Source: Anthopleura xanthogrammica
Taxonomy: Eukaryota > Cnidaria > Anthozoa > Actiniaria > Actiniidae
Length of the DNA: 64,000 nucleotides
Direction of reading: 5' to 3'
Assembly: GCA_964019055.1 (NCBI GenBank)
Contig: OZ025221.1
Coordinates: 9,885,106-9,949,105, forward strand
Shown: piece by piece, positions 18,681-33,110 of the stretch
How positions within the stretch are numbered: position 1 is the stretch's first letter
Layout of the letters: every line of letters starts with the position of its first letter
Notes under the pieces: model-generated
Database searches by the model: none
What the model was told of the DNA's origin: nothing
The model's input: only the letters and a program-made list of their open reading frames with translations
Made by a program: the position numbers and the translations under genes

Positions 18681-21399
18681 ATCGATATGTCTTTCTTTTG
18701 ACATTTCGATATATAAAACACCTTGGGCTCCCTGTGGTGAGACTTCGTCACTACGACAACAGACTGAAGGAGACGTATAGAAATTAGTTCTTTTTTCTAT
18801 TCTTATTTTTGATTGTAAATAACCTCATTTAAAGTAATCAGTCACTTGGGCGGGACTTATTTCTTGTCGCGATTGGCCACGAAATTTAGTTACAAAGCAA
18901 GTAGCAAAAATAGTTTCTGTATTAAATTAAAAAAAAAACAACGTTTTAGCTTTATTTTCAGGAATAATCGATATTTTGTAAATTTTTTTCCGCGGTGTTC
19001 CCCAATTTACTCTTCTCCCGGAAATTTCCACAAAAACTTCCGGTAAAACGTATTCATTATGTTATCTTATCTCAAATGAGTTTTTCTGAATGAGTATACA
19101 TTCACATCTAGCCAGTGTAATCAAGCTGAATGTATCTTTATTGTCGTACTGGGTCAATAGTAACTAATCGACAAGTAACGGCCGCTAATAAATTTCTCGA
19201 ATACAAATACACCTTTTAGCCCTGTGGGATGTACGGAAGTATTCTCATATAACGATCCATCAAGATGATATATGATTGTGTATCATCCTTGATAACAAGA
19301 TTCTACATTCGAAATACATTGTTTTGTCTGCGCATTTTGGCTTCTGGCTCGGATTACGATTTCGTAGTTCCCGCAGTTGCTGCTATAGTTGTCGAGTCTT
19401 TTATAATATTCAAAATGGCCGCTAGAGTTATAAACAAAACATTTTCCCCAGTGATGAGTGTGGAACTGTTTCCGCTGGTTTTTATTCACTCAGACACTTC
19501 AAAAGTCCCGACGTGTTTATTTTCCTTTTTTTTTCGAGTTCGGATTCTATTTTTCAAACCGTGTTTTTCTTAGGAAAAAAGTGTTTTAGTATAAGCTAGG
19601 TGTACAATTGAACTTATAGACCTTTTTTAATTTAATTTAATTTTTATTTTTTTCCTCTGACGTCTTGCTCTGTTTTGTTCTGTTTTTTTCTCTCGGGCTT
19701 GGTGGGTTTTAATTGTTGGTGGTCTGTCGAGTATCAGTTGTTTTTGTGGTAATTTTGGTTTTGTTTTATTATTTTTGTTGTTGTTCATTTATTGGTGTTG
19801 TCTTCCAACATTGAGTTGTTGACTTCGTAGTTGGCCGTCATTGTCACTGTCGTTGTTACTGTTACTGTTGTTGCTGTTGTTGTTGTTTCTCCCGCTTTCT
19901 AGATCTCTTATTAACATCATATTCTCCAAAAGTTACAACTACTCAAAGCAGTACTTCTTATTCTCGCGGCAAATCTTCTCGAAACGTTTCTCTGCGACAT
20001 GCCAACTGACATGATTTTCTCTAAATAGTATCTTATGAAAATGAAAGAAATATAACTTTCGATTTGCAATAACTCGAGTTGAAGAACAGAATAGCTTGTG
20101 ATCTATTGATCATTTATCAATGTACATAGCGTTCGTGTATTTAGTTTATTAGCTGTAAATGTGAAGTTTGTTCTGTGTGCTACCTGACATGGATGGATGG
20201 ATGGATGGATGGATGGATGCATGTTTTAGTTGAGTATATTTCTATTGTGCATATTCACTTACACACTTGACTCACAGTAACAAGTGATGGGTATGAATAG
20301 ATAGATAGATAGATCATCACTTAAAATAATCCGTCAGAAATCCTCTATAACTGAGTTAAACCTAAAACAAGCGCAATGAAATTCAATCCTCTTCAGTTCA
20401 TGCGACGACACTTTGTCATACGAATCGCGCCTAGTTTTGACACAATGTTCTCCCTTCTCAGACCAACTGTCATTCTCTTGAGTATTATTTACTTGTTTGC
20501 TGATGATGCTTTAAAAAAATCGTGTTCAAATGCAAAGAGACGAGCCTCAAAAAAAGGATATCATATTGAAAAGGTTCAGTCATGGAGATTTTAAAAACAT
20601 CTTACCAACAGAGAGATAGTTTGTTTAGATCTATTTGAAAAGCTGCCTCCGTAAGAGGTCTATTTATAGACACGTTTCTTACCTTGAACAAATGCTAGTA
20701 TTTCTTCATTCGAGATCAAATCATTTATGGATAACCTTCATATTCAAGTCTATCCTTTCGATGCTTCCTCTCGACCATCAACAAAAAAACATAAGACCCG
20801 CTTTTCAAAGGAATGATCAAGTGGTCTGAAAATTAAGAGGATGTTCAGACGCCCATGCGCTATACTTGTTTACGGTTAGTGCTACCAGATGTTAAAGTAT
20901 GGTCCATGCAGAGTGGATGGATTATTCTTATCAATGAAATTCTACAACGTATAGTTTACAGCGATACAGGAGTTGGCGCCAGTGAGGAAGTTCTTGAGGA
21001 GGGAATTCATCGTTTAAGTTCCCACAAAATGATAACCCAACGCCTAGCTAACAAATTGTAGCTTGATTTGATCGTGTGTGACCAATAAGTGTTTGTGGGA
21101 TGTGGGTGGAATGAAATTGAATAATACTTTAAAGAGGCGGGGAAATAAGGAAATAGGATAATGTTAGGTGATAATAGTGTGGGGTGGCGTGGGTTACATA
21201 TATATTGAGGAAGTCGGGGCTTTTCAGGGGGAGGGGGTGGGGGAAGGAAAAGAAGTCCTTAGGGAGGGGTAGGAGGAAATTTGGACCTTGTCGTTATTGA
21301 GATTCGAAAAATCATTCTCCATTTCTTCATTCATTTATCCATTCCTTTCATTGATTCATGCAATCTAATCTCATTCCATCTCATTCTGCGTATCAATTC

Positions 21400-21560
21400 A
21401 TTCATCCCATCAATCTATCATATCCTATCCATCCATCCAACTATCCATCCATCCATCCTATACATCTCATTCCATCACATTCCATTCCATTCCATCCATC
21501 CATTCATCCTCCAATCCGTACCATTCTATTCATGCGTTTCATCCATCTATCCGGTTAACA
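21400..21560. repeat. Degenerate CATCC/CATTC repeat
   Basis: Imperfect ATCC, CCATT and ATTCC pentamers and tetramers. Confidence 0.8.
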
Positions 21561-24500
21561 ATTTATTCTCACATCAACTCATCAACTTAGCCTCATTCAT
21601 TCATAAATCATAAACCGAGAAAACTCCTTAAAACCTGATTCAAAGTTTCTAAGAATTAATGACTTTAACACCATCCTCAAATTCCTCCCTAATTCCTCAC
21701 CGAGTTCTATATCATCGAGTTTTTAAGGTGTCAGTCAATAACCCATCTTGCAGATTACAGCATGGTTTCAACGTATGCTCCGTCGAGGAAATCGTTAATT
21801 GTGGGTTTCAAAAAGGATCCGTGGTTTTGATTCTAAGACAAGAAGTCGTAGATAAAGAATTGGGTAGTTTGTTCTGGTAAATTGGTGACATAAGGAGATT
21901 TAAGGGAGGGAGGGAGGGGGTGGAGAAAGGAAAGACTTAGTTCACATTAAAAGACATTGACAGAAAACTTTCATTACTATAATAATGAACTGGTACGATT
22001 AATCCTTGTGGCTGGTATCTATGTTCATGCTGTTATTTCTTGGTATGAACCCGGAGCTAAAAGCTCAGTAGTCAATACTGAAAACGCACGACTCGTAATT
22101 TCCATTATTCCTAAAGTAAATGTATGCATTAATAGTTCGTATCGCGCATAATCTCGACATCAAATATCTTTGTTTTTCAAAATGTTTTCCAATTCTTTTA
22201 CTTCCACCCCTTTTTTTTTCTTTCTGTCGTAAATGATGTGCTACTGATGTGTAAATTTAGTGTCTCTCTATTCAAAATACTAATGTGCCGTCTTTAAAAT
22301 TACTTTGTAAACATAATATTTTCGTCTAAAGCCTGTAGGACATCCAAATTTTGTTTTCGACTTAGTTTTCCCCCGCGGTTCTTCAGCTGCTCCAAGAAGA
22401 GAGATAAAATATTCTCTTACCATGAGCTACATATAGATATGAAAGCTAAAAATAATTCGATTTTTAAACTGCTAGACAGGGCATCAAAATTATAGGAAGT
22501 AGAAATGATAAATTATTCGAACCTAGCGTGCAAAGTATACCACTCTATTCTGATCGCCATATCTGTAGTGACATACTTCGTACTGATATCAAAACAAACG
22601 CCATATAGACTGACTCGTATAGATATCAAAAGAACAATTTTGTTGTAATTATCACTAAGCCTTAAAACTACCGTTAGGATAAACTCAATAAATTATTTTT
22701 CATATTTATCGTTTATAAAAAAAGTCCATGAATCGTATAATGCAAGAATCTCGCCTCTAGAATGTTCCTCTTGTAGTAAGAAAGCCGGATTTTAGACCAG
22801 TTTTTATGATCTGTTGCCAATCACACACACTCGAAAACCTTCATATGACAGATCTACATTAATAACTATCTCAAATATGCTAATCTCTTGCAACAAACGT
22901 TGAAACGTTCTGAAAAAATGTCCCACTGAAAAATCTGTTCTTTCATAGGCATGACTTTTGTGGTTTTGTAGAAATTTGGCTATAATTTTGGTCAACTAAT
23001 TTAACATTGTACATATTCTTACCTCAAACGCAATGTCCTTGCAGACTACTTATCAGTCGGTTCGTCAGTGTTAAATCTGAAAAAAACAAACGGAATAAAA
23101 ATCAACTTAATGAAAACTGTGTCAAGGATTAATATCATGTGATTTTAATTTCTTAATTTCGAAGAATATTTACCGGGTTTCCACTAAGGTTTCAAAAAGA
23201 ACTTTTCATCCGATTTTTTTCTTCCGCGGATGCAAATTACGTAGAAGCAGATGTTGCTTAAGTGATGGATGACCCGAAAAACTGTGGGGTAATACTTTCG
23301 GTAAATCACATTACCAAGCAATAACAAATAAGTATTCTGTCTTGAATCATAGAAAACAACACGTACAGTGTCGTGTTTCAAATATCCCCGAATTTTAGAA
23401 GATGAGAGTACTCGAGGAAGAGACCGACAGAATCGAGAGAGAACAAATTGTTGGATTGTTCTATACTCTTTTGCTCTTTTGAAAATGACAACTTTTGGCA
23501 GCGAATTGATCATAAAAAATGAATGACAGCGGCTTTTACATTTAATGGCCGAGCGGAATTTGCTATTTTTGACGAGTACTTAGTCAAACGAAGAAGTTTT
23601 TTTTACATATTGTAGTAGTGTAATTTTAGTTCGTGATTCACTTTTTCGAGCGAAGAAAAAAAGGGAGAAAAATCAATCAATATTGGTGTAAAAGAACGAT
23701 TATAAGATCAAAATCAAAAGCTCGAGTAATATCAAAAGCTCGAGCTATTTCGCTCTTCGATAATCAGCTTTGAAAGGGATTTGACAATTTTTCGTAATCA
23801 AACAATATTCACGCCCGGACCGCAATATGAATTGAATTTCATTTCCCCTAAAAAATATGCCTAAAATGAATATTTTATTCGTATTTCGAGGACTGTGGAC
23901 TGAGATAGTAAGAAGAAGATAACTTATTTGGTGCATCGGCTTTGAATTCATTCAACTCTTGCCGCATGACGACCGGTACGCTACATTCTAATAATAGAAT
24001 CCAGTAAATGTGAGTAAGTCACGTGTCACGAAAATTGGAAGATTCGTGTAGCCAGGAAGTCGGTCTTCCGTTCTCTATGAATCGGATGGGAAGATAATCT
24101 TAATGCTTTTGTAGTCTTCTTTGATAATAAAAATGGAAAAATAGCTGATTTATCTCCAAAAAAACAATTCTGAACACCCGATATTTAAGTATGTACTGTT
24201 TCGTATATTTTCGCGGCATAGAATCAGAGGATAACGCATGCGTGAAGTATTTTCACTGATATATTGTTGGCACATGTCTCCTGTCACAATAAAGTCTGCC
24301 TTGGGATGAACTATTTCATAACGGTTTTAATTGGGATAAATCAGTCATAGCTGAAGTACACACGGAAGTGGGTATTATTTTACAAATCAAATAGTAAACT
24401 TAAAAAAAGATTATTTTAATAGCATTTACCAGCTACAAGATTAGTGATTCGTTTTTTGATTGTTATTTGCGAGTTTTGTTATGAAAATTAGGAAAATCAG

Positions 24501-24828
24501 TCCGGGTAACTATTTGTCATGTTGCGTTACTCCGTGACCGACGAGAGCTGTCACGATATTTCACATACATCAGTTAAATTAATTAAGAAATATATCATTA
24601 AGCTTTTAAAAGAGTAGTATAATACCCCATTATTATGTTGTCACATGACAAATGACGTCATCAACGTCAGCCGCCTGGTCACGTGATGAGTTACTTGTTT
24701 GATTTCTTTTTATATATGAGGTTCAAAGAAAAGTAGTAAAGAATTTAGAGCAGAGAAGCGAGCAGTTAACGACGCCATGCCTGCTTTGAGTGATACCCCT
24801 CCTTTCCTTGGTCGTGGTGTTTTCTCAT

Positions 24829-24962
24829 TTCAGACCATGTGTCATTCCCTAGAGTATCATTTCTTTGTTTAAAGGTTGTACATGAGAAAACACGTAGATA
24901 TGGATGTAACTCAAAGAATTTTATTATCAAGAGAATGAAACGTGCCCTGAAACGCGAAATCT
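24829..24962. mobile_element. Foldback MITE family, copy 1 (intergenic)
   Basis: TTTCAGACCATGTGTCATTC at left and GAGAATGAAACGTGCCCTGA at right are inverted; the centre holds GGTTGTACATGAGAAAACAC. Same orientation as the copy at 48455. Confidence 0.6.
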
Positions 24963-25316
24963 TTGCGCCCAAGGTAAAGAGGACAATTAATCCACGATCG
25001 TAAGTGGGATTAAAGCTCATTATCAGCCCACATCTATCGCGTTTGCACCTCCAAAACGGAAACCCAAAAGTAATTTAGTGACTTATACTCATTAGAGGGT
25101 GAACTATTAAGAGTGTTCTTCCTCTAGAAGACTCGAGTATTGGATATGACATAATTGTTTATTTTACAATCACTGGCTGCTGTCGAACAGACATAATTAT
25201 GCCTGTTTAGGTACTGTTTGATAACGAGCAGGAGTGTTTTATCAGGTTTAAAACCACGAGGCGTAGCCGTAGACCTGATTAAACACGAGTTTAAAACTGC
25301 GAGTTTATTGAACAGC

Positions 25317-25785
25317 TTCAAAAACTCATGAATAATTCACAAACCTTTGGTCGGATTAGAGCGACCATACACATCACGAACATTGACTTTTATACATCGA
25401 TAGAAGTTTGTACGTAGCTTTCATGCGCAGTCGAGGTTTATACGTCACTGTCATGTGCAGTCAGTCCAAAAATAGGCTCCCACACTTTGAAGATAGCATA
25501 GCAATCTCAAGACAGTATTGCTAGTCGACTAGAGAGACTGACCTTGAGTCTTCATCTAAACCTTTGAGGTACCTTTATCTCTAATAAAGTTATCCTCATT
25601 AGTATTCTTCATATAAAAAATACTAATAAGGATGGTAACTTTATATAAAGTACTCCTCTTCATCAGTATTTATATAAAGAATACTAATGAAGTTGACTTT
25701 ATAGGGTATAAAGGTTCCGCCACGTTAAGTGTATGGTCGCTCAAATTGGACCAAAGGCTTAGGGATTATTCATGAGTTTTTAAAG
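25317..25785. mobile_element. 470-bp TIR element with nested palindromes
   Basis: Left AAAAACTCATGAATAATTCA..CCTTTGGTC..GAGCGACCATACAC; right reversed AAAAACTCATGAATAATCCC..CCTTTGGTCC..GAGCGACCATACAC. Inside are ACTAATAAGG/CCTCATTAGT inverted words and a CATGCGCAGTC repeat. Confidence 0.75.
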
Positions 25786-26339
25786 ACCAATGAAATGTTT
25801 GATTAATAGGCCTTTTGCATGAAGGCGTCATTTTACTACCATTACCAAAAAGCTTCGCGAATTTTCTGTCTTATTCAAATTTGTATTTCCTCATGAGAAT
25901 AGTAAGACAGTTGGTGCTAATTAACTGGACAAAAGAAAGTATGAAAGGGATTCTGGTAGTGGTAGTAAATGATGCCATAATGCAAAAGGCCTATTGGTCA
26001 ATATCTTGTCTCGATAAAACTAGGACCTCTCGAAAATATCTTGGATGCAAGAGCGAGCGTACATGAATATATAACAGACGTGGCATAAATTCCATCTAGA
26101 AAAAGTATTATCTTTTTTGTATTTCCCTACGTCAGCCGTCAGCCTCATTTTCAGAAAAATTTCGAGAAGGTTATTATTAATATATATTTTTTCATTTATG
26201 AACTTAATTTAAAACTAAGTCTTGTATTATTTATCTATGGTTTCAGCTCCTCAACAAGCAGTTTTGTTATGCTTGATCTGAGTATATAATAGTTTAGTGT
26301 CGTGCTTTTGAAGCATCGTGATTAGACGAAACAGGTCTT

Positions 26340-26550
26340 GCTCTATGATTGGTCGAGAGAGGAAGCCATTCGAGTGTTACGGTGGGTTTCTCATTCACAA
26401 GAATTCTCTTATGATTGGATAAAGCATGTCAATTTTTTGATTGGTCGAGACGGAGGAAGCCATTTAAGTGTCACTAAGTTTCTTGTGTGTATATCTGTGT
26501 TTTGATTGGTTAAACGTAAACCACGGAAGCCATTTCAATGTCGCAGTTGG
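26340..26550. repeat. Degenerate repeat with four GATTGG words
   Basis: GATTGG at about 26348, 26413, 26439 and 26502, and GGAAGCCATT at about 26362, 26454 and 26526, followed by AGTGT-type words: three degenerate units of about 70-90 bp. GAAGCCATTCGAGTGTCAC recurs at 35391. Confidence 0.65.
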
Positions 26551-28377
26551 TAGCTCCAAACATTTAGTTGAGCTTTTCTCGATTGAAAAACCATCTTTAT
26601 TGTAAAAAAAAGATAATAAAATACAACCTCTTGAAGATAAAAGACTTCCGCACTTCTCGAATCAATCACCCTCATCTTTTACTTTTAGTTCACTTCATTA
26701 CGAGATGATATAAATGCTTATTAATTATCGCCAAATAGTTCAAACACGCAATTACCTTTATGAAAAAAATGACTAAAATTTCTCCGTTCCTGAAAAAATT
26801 CCATAAAAGGGGATATTATTCTAAGTTAATTTATAAATGAACTTAAAAAAAACACAATACCTCATGAAAAATAATGTTAGAAAATAAGCTTCGTGATGAA
26901 TTTCCTGTCGTAAAAATCCTTTATTCAGTTAGTGCTGGTCAATTAATTAGTTACCGTGGTAACGAAGGTCTAAATATTACCCATGTTCAGCTACTTGTGA
27001 TGTATAGGCCAGCTCGTCCAAGGTCAATAGATTTTGTAATAAGAAGTAAAACTCACGAACGTGCTTCTAGCCAGACGGATTTAATAAGTATGTCCTTATT
27101 TTGGAATATTATGGCTTGTTCGGTAGTGTTTTACATTAGTTTACCGTTCGCAATAAATATACTCACGTCATTTGATGCGGTTCGAATTAAATGTTACACA
27201 TGGTGTTTGGCTGGTAATCGACTAGTTGAGTCGCTAATGGAAAATATATATCTTACTTTGAAAATATTTGTCTATCTCTTCAAATAAGCTGTAAAATAGA
27301 CCGACAGGCTGGGTAAAGCAACCCTTTACCTACTCTAAAACTGAAAAAAAAAACTTAGATTTCTAGTTCTATTTTCTGTAAGTATATGATGGACGTTTGC
27401 CCTCGGATTGCTCGTATTTTTCCCTACTCAATATAACTATTGAAACACCGATTTCACAATCATGTTGCGACATGGTTTCTTGGTTTTTATCATAGCGTTT
27501 TCTCTTATAAAGTAGTGTTTTTAATAAGTGGTTTCTTTTAGCTTTGCCGGTTAAATTGAACATACTTAATGAGATATAAAATGCAGGAAAAACAAAGACT
27601 AAGGCCGGAGGGAAAAGAACATGCTTCAAAAACAGCGACGTGTTAAAACGAAAAAGAAATAACCAAAGAAGAAGTAAATAACATTAAGCATCGAACTAAA
27701 AGAAACGTAGGTAAACTACTTAAAATAGTTCGACGTCGACCGATTCAGTTTATTATAAATTGTATCAAAAGCACAGAATCGAGTCATAATTGTTGAAAAT
27801 ACAAAAATCCAGCTGTCCAGTATTTTGATATTTTCATCATGACTTTGTGAACTATTTATCTATCTATTTATTTATTTAAGAAGAATGTTTATTTATTCAT
27901 TCATTTACCTATAGTACTAATCTTTCTAGATAGATAAAAAATTTCAATTTACGGATTGGGTTAAACACATAAACAAAAGCAAAAATCCATCTAAAATCCT
28001 AAATCATAATATCAGATTTTCTGACAGATTCTCATATCTGTTTAATAAGATATCAGGGATTTTGAAGACAAAGATAGCCGAATAAGATTTTGGTAAATAT
28101 TTAAGCTATCAGGATCACTTACCAAGCCGACGGCTCGCCATCACCAAGTCAGAACTGATCGGCGCTTGGCGCGAATTTAGTATAATTAGATAAGTCACGT
28201 GATCATTTATGGCGCGAAAAAGTTTAATGACGAATTTTGTAATGACAATCATTGGGAATATCGCTAATAAAAAAAGAAAAGGAATGAACGTTTAAATGTT
28301 CTTTTTTTTTTACGGACAAACACCGATATATTGATTTGTATTTTCAACAATTTTGGCTCGGAATAAACGACAAAGAA

Positions 28378-28430
28378 AATGGCGGCAGCGGCGGCCATGT
28401 TGGTCCATCCAATATGGCGGCGGTAACAAC
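28378..28430. repeat. GCCGCCAT palindrome cluster 2
   Basis: AAAATGGCGGCAGCGGCGGC, CATGTTGG, then CCAATATGGCGGCGG. Confidence 0.55.
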
Positions 28431-28873
28431 ATTTTGTTTAACAGCACCGCAAACGAAGAAATGTGTTATAAAGTCAATCAAAACAACCGATTGATAACAA
28501 TCAAGATTAGCTGTTATAAAACAGAATGTTTAATGTATCTACTGCAGAATTTTGCGTGTCTTATCGATCAGAGAATTGTATTTGATGGATTTAGTATCTC
28601 TTAGCAGATTAAAATCAGTCGGAATCAAAATCCTGTTTTTTGAACGTTTATTTACATGATGATAAAAAGTGCATATCTTATTCTTACCACTCAAAACATT
28701 AAAACGAACTTCAAAGTTTTTCAAATTTAAATAACAAAATCATCTATTTAATTTTCTGATTAGTAGTACATTGTAGTAGATTATAGGACATTGTTTTCAC
28801 ACTGAATACTGCAAATTGGCAAAAGTTGCTATTTTATTTTTTCGATTCAAATACACAACATTTCAAATTTTAT

Positions 28874-29020
28874 CAAACCCTGAAACAACCTCTGGGCTGA
28901 TCTAAGTCAGGGCATGACTGACTCACAGATCAAACCATGAAACAACCTCTGGGCTGATCTAAGTCAGGGCATGACTGACTCACAGATCAAACCATGAAAC
29001 AACCTCTGGGCTGATTTAAC
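28874..29020 (-). repeat. 57-bp-unit element, copy 3 (inverted)
   Basis: About two and a half units in reverse orientation (CCTGAAACAACCTCTGGGCT). The first two units are nearly identical. No leader seen. Confidence 0.85.
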
Positions 29021-32000
29021 AGATTTAATACTTCTTTTGGTCGAACTTATTCTCATTAAAGAATATGTGGAATATTGAAGTCCTTAAGAAACGAAATGTA
29101 TGTATCGATTTTATAAAAAAAGGGCTGGATTTATAGATCAATATAATAGATAATTATGGTTATGAATTCTAGTAATACAATATTGAATTTTTTATACCAA
29201 CTCGATATTCTATCTGACAGTCTATTATATACTCCACTCTTTCTACTGTCCTTCTAATAAACTAGTCTAATAAGCAATGTGCATCAAAGCTCACAAAGCA
29301 CTCTGGGAAACCGAGTCCTTGAAAAATAGAACAAGGGAATCAAAGGAAATATTAGAAAAAAATTACTCTGTTATTTTCGTCTGCTGAAATACTTACATTT
29401 CCATAGAAAATGTCGAAGGAAAAATTGTCTGCAGATGAAATTTTAGAGGAGCCAAAAAATATAAGGTTCTCAGTTTCCCATCATGCTTTGTGCTAGAAAT
29501 TTGCGCTCTCGTACATTGGTTATTTTCTCATGTTTTTGTAATAATTGCTAGTTCTATAGGTGTTTTTAGATGGAAATCCAATTATGCAAATGTTAACCAT
29601 GTTTCTATGGTGACCGGTAGTATAACAATATAAGCAATTGTCTAATGTGCTTGAAGTTATTGCCCGCTAGCTAGGTTGATTACAATATTTGCCAGCTTGC
29701 CTTTATAATACTAGATGATAAAACAGCTGTTGGATGAAAGGGATTTTCCCGATCATTTTAACTTTAAGCACAGCACTCTTTGTATAATATGACATTTGAT
29801 GTACCTAAAAAAATTCTGCGTTTTTGATATATATATATATATATATACATTTATTTATGTCTATTCCTTCCCTGTTGTTTTGCACTCGAAAACAATAGGC
29901 ATATATATATTATATGTATAGGTGTAAGGCAGAATTTTTGTGTTATATACATATATTACATATATATACACACTCAAAGAGAAAAATTCTGGGTTTATAA
30001 CAAATATTCATGCACATATAGATATATGTCTAAAGTTTCAAAGTAGAGAAGAATCAGGAAACAAAAAATGTACAATATACATATATATTATTCATATTTA
30101 TCTCTAGTAGTTCAAGAGGCGCGTCGTATGTGGTGGCAAAAAACGTCGAGAAAACCCATTATTGAATAAGGAATCACAAAGTCGCGAAAGAAAGGATTGA
30201 AATTGATATTCAAATGAATAAATCTACAACAAATAAATAATTTAAAAATCGGGGGAAAAAATCCAAAAATTTCAAGTTTCGTCGCCAAATTTGATAAAAA
30301 ATGAAAACTGCAATAGTTTTTTTTTCTTTTTGGTTGGCGCACTCTCATAAATGGATTTGGGACGCAGTTCGATTTCTAATTTCGTTACGGTTTTTTTTCT
30401 TTAGTACATTCTGTTCAGAGATAGATTTTCCCCTTTATTTTGAGCAGCCTTCGGGCAAAAGCTAAAAGTTTGACAAATGTCTTATGAGAGAATACCCGCT
30501 GAAAAAACAAACACTTCCTTTTTCGGAACATTTCTGAATGTCGTGAATGACCGGCGCGGCACTGTACCAAACGCTTCAACACAAAAATGACATGAAATAA
30601 CTACTACTTACCTTGATGTATCTTTAGTAAATTTCTCTTGATTAATCCGCTTTGATGTTCCGAGCTAACTGCTGAAGAAGCACACTAGTATTAACCATAT
30701 TGCGAAATCCTTTCTTAAATCAACTTCTGCGAGGAATTCGATTCATTCCAAGCACGTCGATCCCGCCGGTAAAAACAACAGTGTTTGGTAAATGGATTTG
30801 ATCTTTGTTACCGATAAAGATTTTCCCAAATAACTCAATAGAAAAGCCTTTGATTCTCCCGTGCCAGTGGTAAGATCGCCCTCGCGAGGGTAAAAAAACT
30901 GCAACCACTTATTCTATTTTCACTTAGGTATAAAAGAAGATTATATATTGTTCTCAACATTTTATAATTCATGTTTTCATCACTTACTGAAGATTATAGA
31001 CGCAGGATTGGTTTGTTGTGTGTTAAAAGTTGGTTTCCTTAACCATTTAACCCTATAGAATGGGCTATCCAAGCCCTTCCTATTGCCCGCGCTGAATTAC
31101 GTTAATTTTCATTTGATGTCAAAGTAGGTCACGTAGCTTGTACTTTCTAGATTCGGCTGATGTGATACTAATTTCAAGAAAAAATTTCCATAGCCACGGG
31201 GGTATTTGAGAGCAATCGTGTTAGGGAATAAACAGAGGGCCCCGAGACTCACTTGTGTGTAGCCAAGCTATGGGTTAAGTTTCAAGGTACATTCAGTTCC
31301 CGCTTTCCCGCGGCTTTGTTGCCCAAAGTTAATGCCAACCTATCTTGAGCTCGATCATATTTTGGTTTCTTTTCACATTGTCTGTTTCCGCCACTTAAGA
31401 AAACCCATAAGCTTACCACTTGGCCCAATTTGGCAAACTCGTTCGCATCTTTTAGGATACACAAATATAGGCATTAACCATTTTATGACCAAAACAAACT
31501 GAAAACACTGTTGTTATTGTATTCTGTTTTCGCTGGTTGAGATTACGTCTCGATACAGAAAGATTTTTCATTGATGTTGTTTCTTTTTTAATCTTTTAAT
31601 CATTAAAAAGTCCAGCTGTGTCCGTCAGTCCAGACCAGCGTATCTGGATTTCTGTATCGACGTAGCTATACATTTCTAGAACTGATAAGTAAATCCATCG
31701 ATCTGTCTACCGATTGTAGACGCAGACCTACGCTACCTACCAATAGATCGGATTTATTTCGTTTCCTTGACTTTAGAGACTCTTTTTTTGGATAGTGTCA
31801 ACTCAGCTTTACTTTGATAACCTTCCGCGCCTGCGCAGTTGAACACCAGTTCAGGCAGCGATTTTCTATTGATTTTAAACTCAGTGGGCCAGTAAGTCAA
31901 ACGATATGAACTCCACTTATAGCAGTATATCCACTTTGAGGTTCAAAGATGTGACAGTTGTTAAGAAGATAGTTTTAAGCTGGCTTTATTCCCCTCAAGT

Positions 32001-32637
32001 TTGAGAGGACGTAGTCTTTCTTTTTCCTCATAAATTACGAAACATTATTTCCGTATTCAAAAAATAGGCTTAAAAATTTTCAGATTGAAATAGAATGGGA
32101 TGTGAAAGGAAGGGATAGAAACTGAGGAATAGCGCTTCGTGGAACACATGGAGGAGGTGAGGAGGTACTATCCCTACCCTCCCATCCTGGGGAAGGCTTT
32201 GTATCGTTGTTCATCAGTCAGATATGCAAGAAAATGAAGAAAATAAGCGGTGTTTCTCTCTTTTCTTAAAACTTCTAACCCGTTCTTAGAGAGAGAATGA
32301 AAAATGGAAAGAAATGAAGAAACGAATGGAAGAAAGGGAAAACAACAAAACAAAATGGGACAAAATTAGAAAATAAAAGAAGCAATTAAAAAAAGAAAGA
32401 AAGAGAAATGAAAGACAAAACGGAAACAAACGATATGAGGGAAATGAATGAATAAATAAATGAAATGAAATAGAGATAAGACAGATTATTGACTTATAAC
32501 AGTTAGAAAAATGAAATATTTCCATAATTGATGTATAGGATATTTCCTTTTTTCATTAAAGAAGCGCAATATATTCTTATAAAAATAATTGATAAAAAAA
32601 CAAATGTTTTCTGTGAGTCAATATCTCCAAGTCAAGG

Positions 32638-32654
32638 GGGGGGGGGGGGGGGGA
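32638..32654. repeat. Poly-G tract
   Basis: A run of about 17 G. Confidence 0.9.
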
Positions 32655-32936
32655 AACAAGAAAAGAATAAAGAGAAACTGGCGGAAAGAATGACAAAAGA
32701 TAGAATAAAAGTACACATATCCTGACATTGACAAGTCATTCAGACGGACAGGCTTTAGGGTTTTTAGCTTTACAAGTTTTGATTAAAGACAAAAAGAATA
32801 AAGTAGTTCTTGAGGAGAACAGGATAAGTCCTCGCGGGACTAATGGAAAAAATATTAAGCGACTTGAGAGTCTCTTTTTTTGGCGTCAGCTATCCAATAC
32901 AAGTTTTTTCACATAAGAACCGAAACGTTTAAAAAA

Positions 32937-33110
<174 letters not shown>

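Noticed and set aside
26874..27287. 137-aa plus-strand frame
   Set aside because: No recognised family; start and end not supported by any flanking signal. Could be a lone exon, but nothing shows it.
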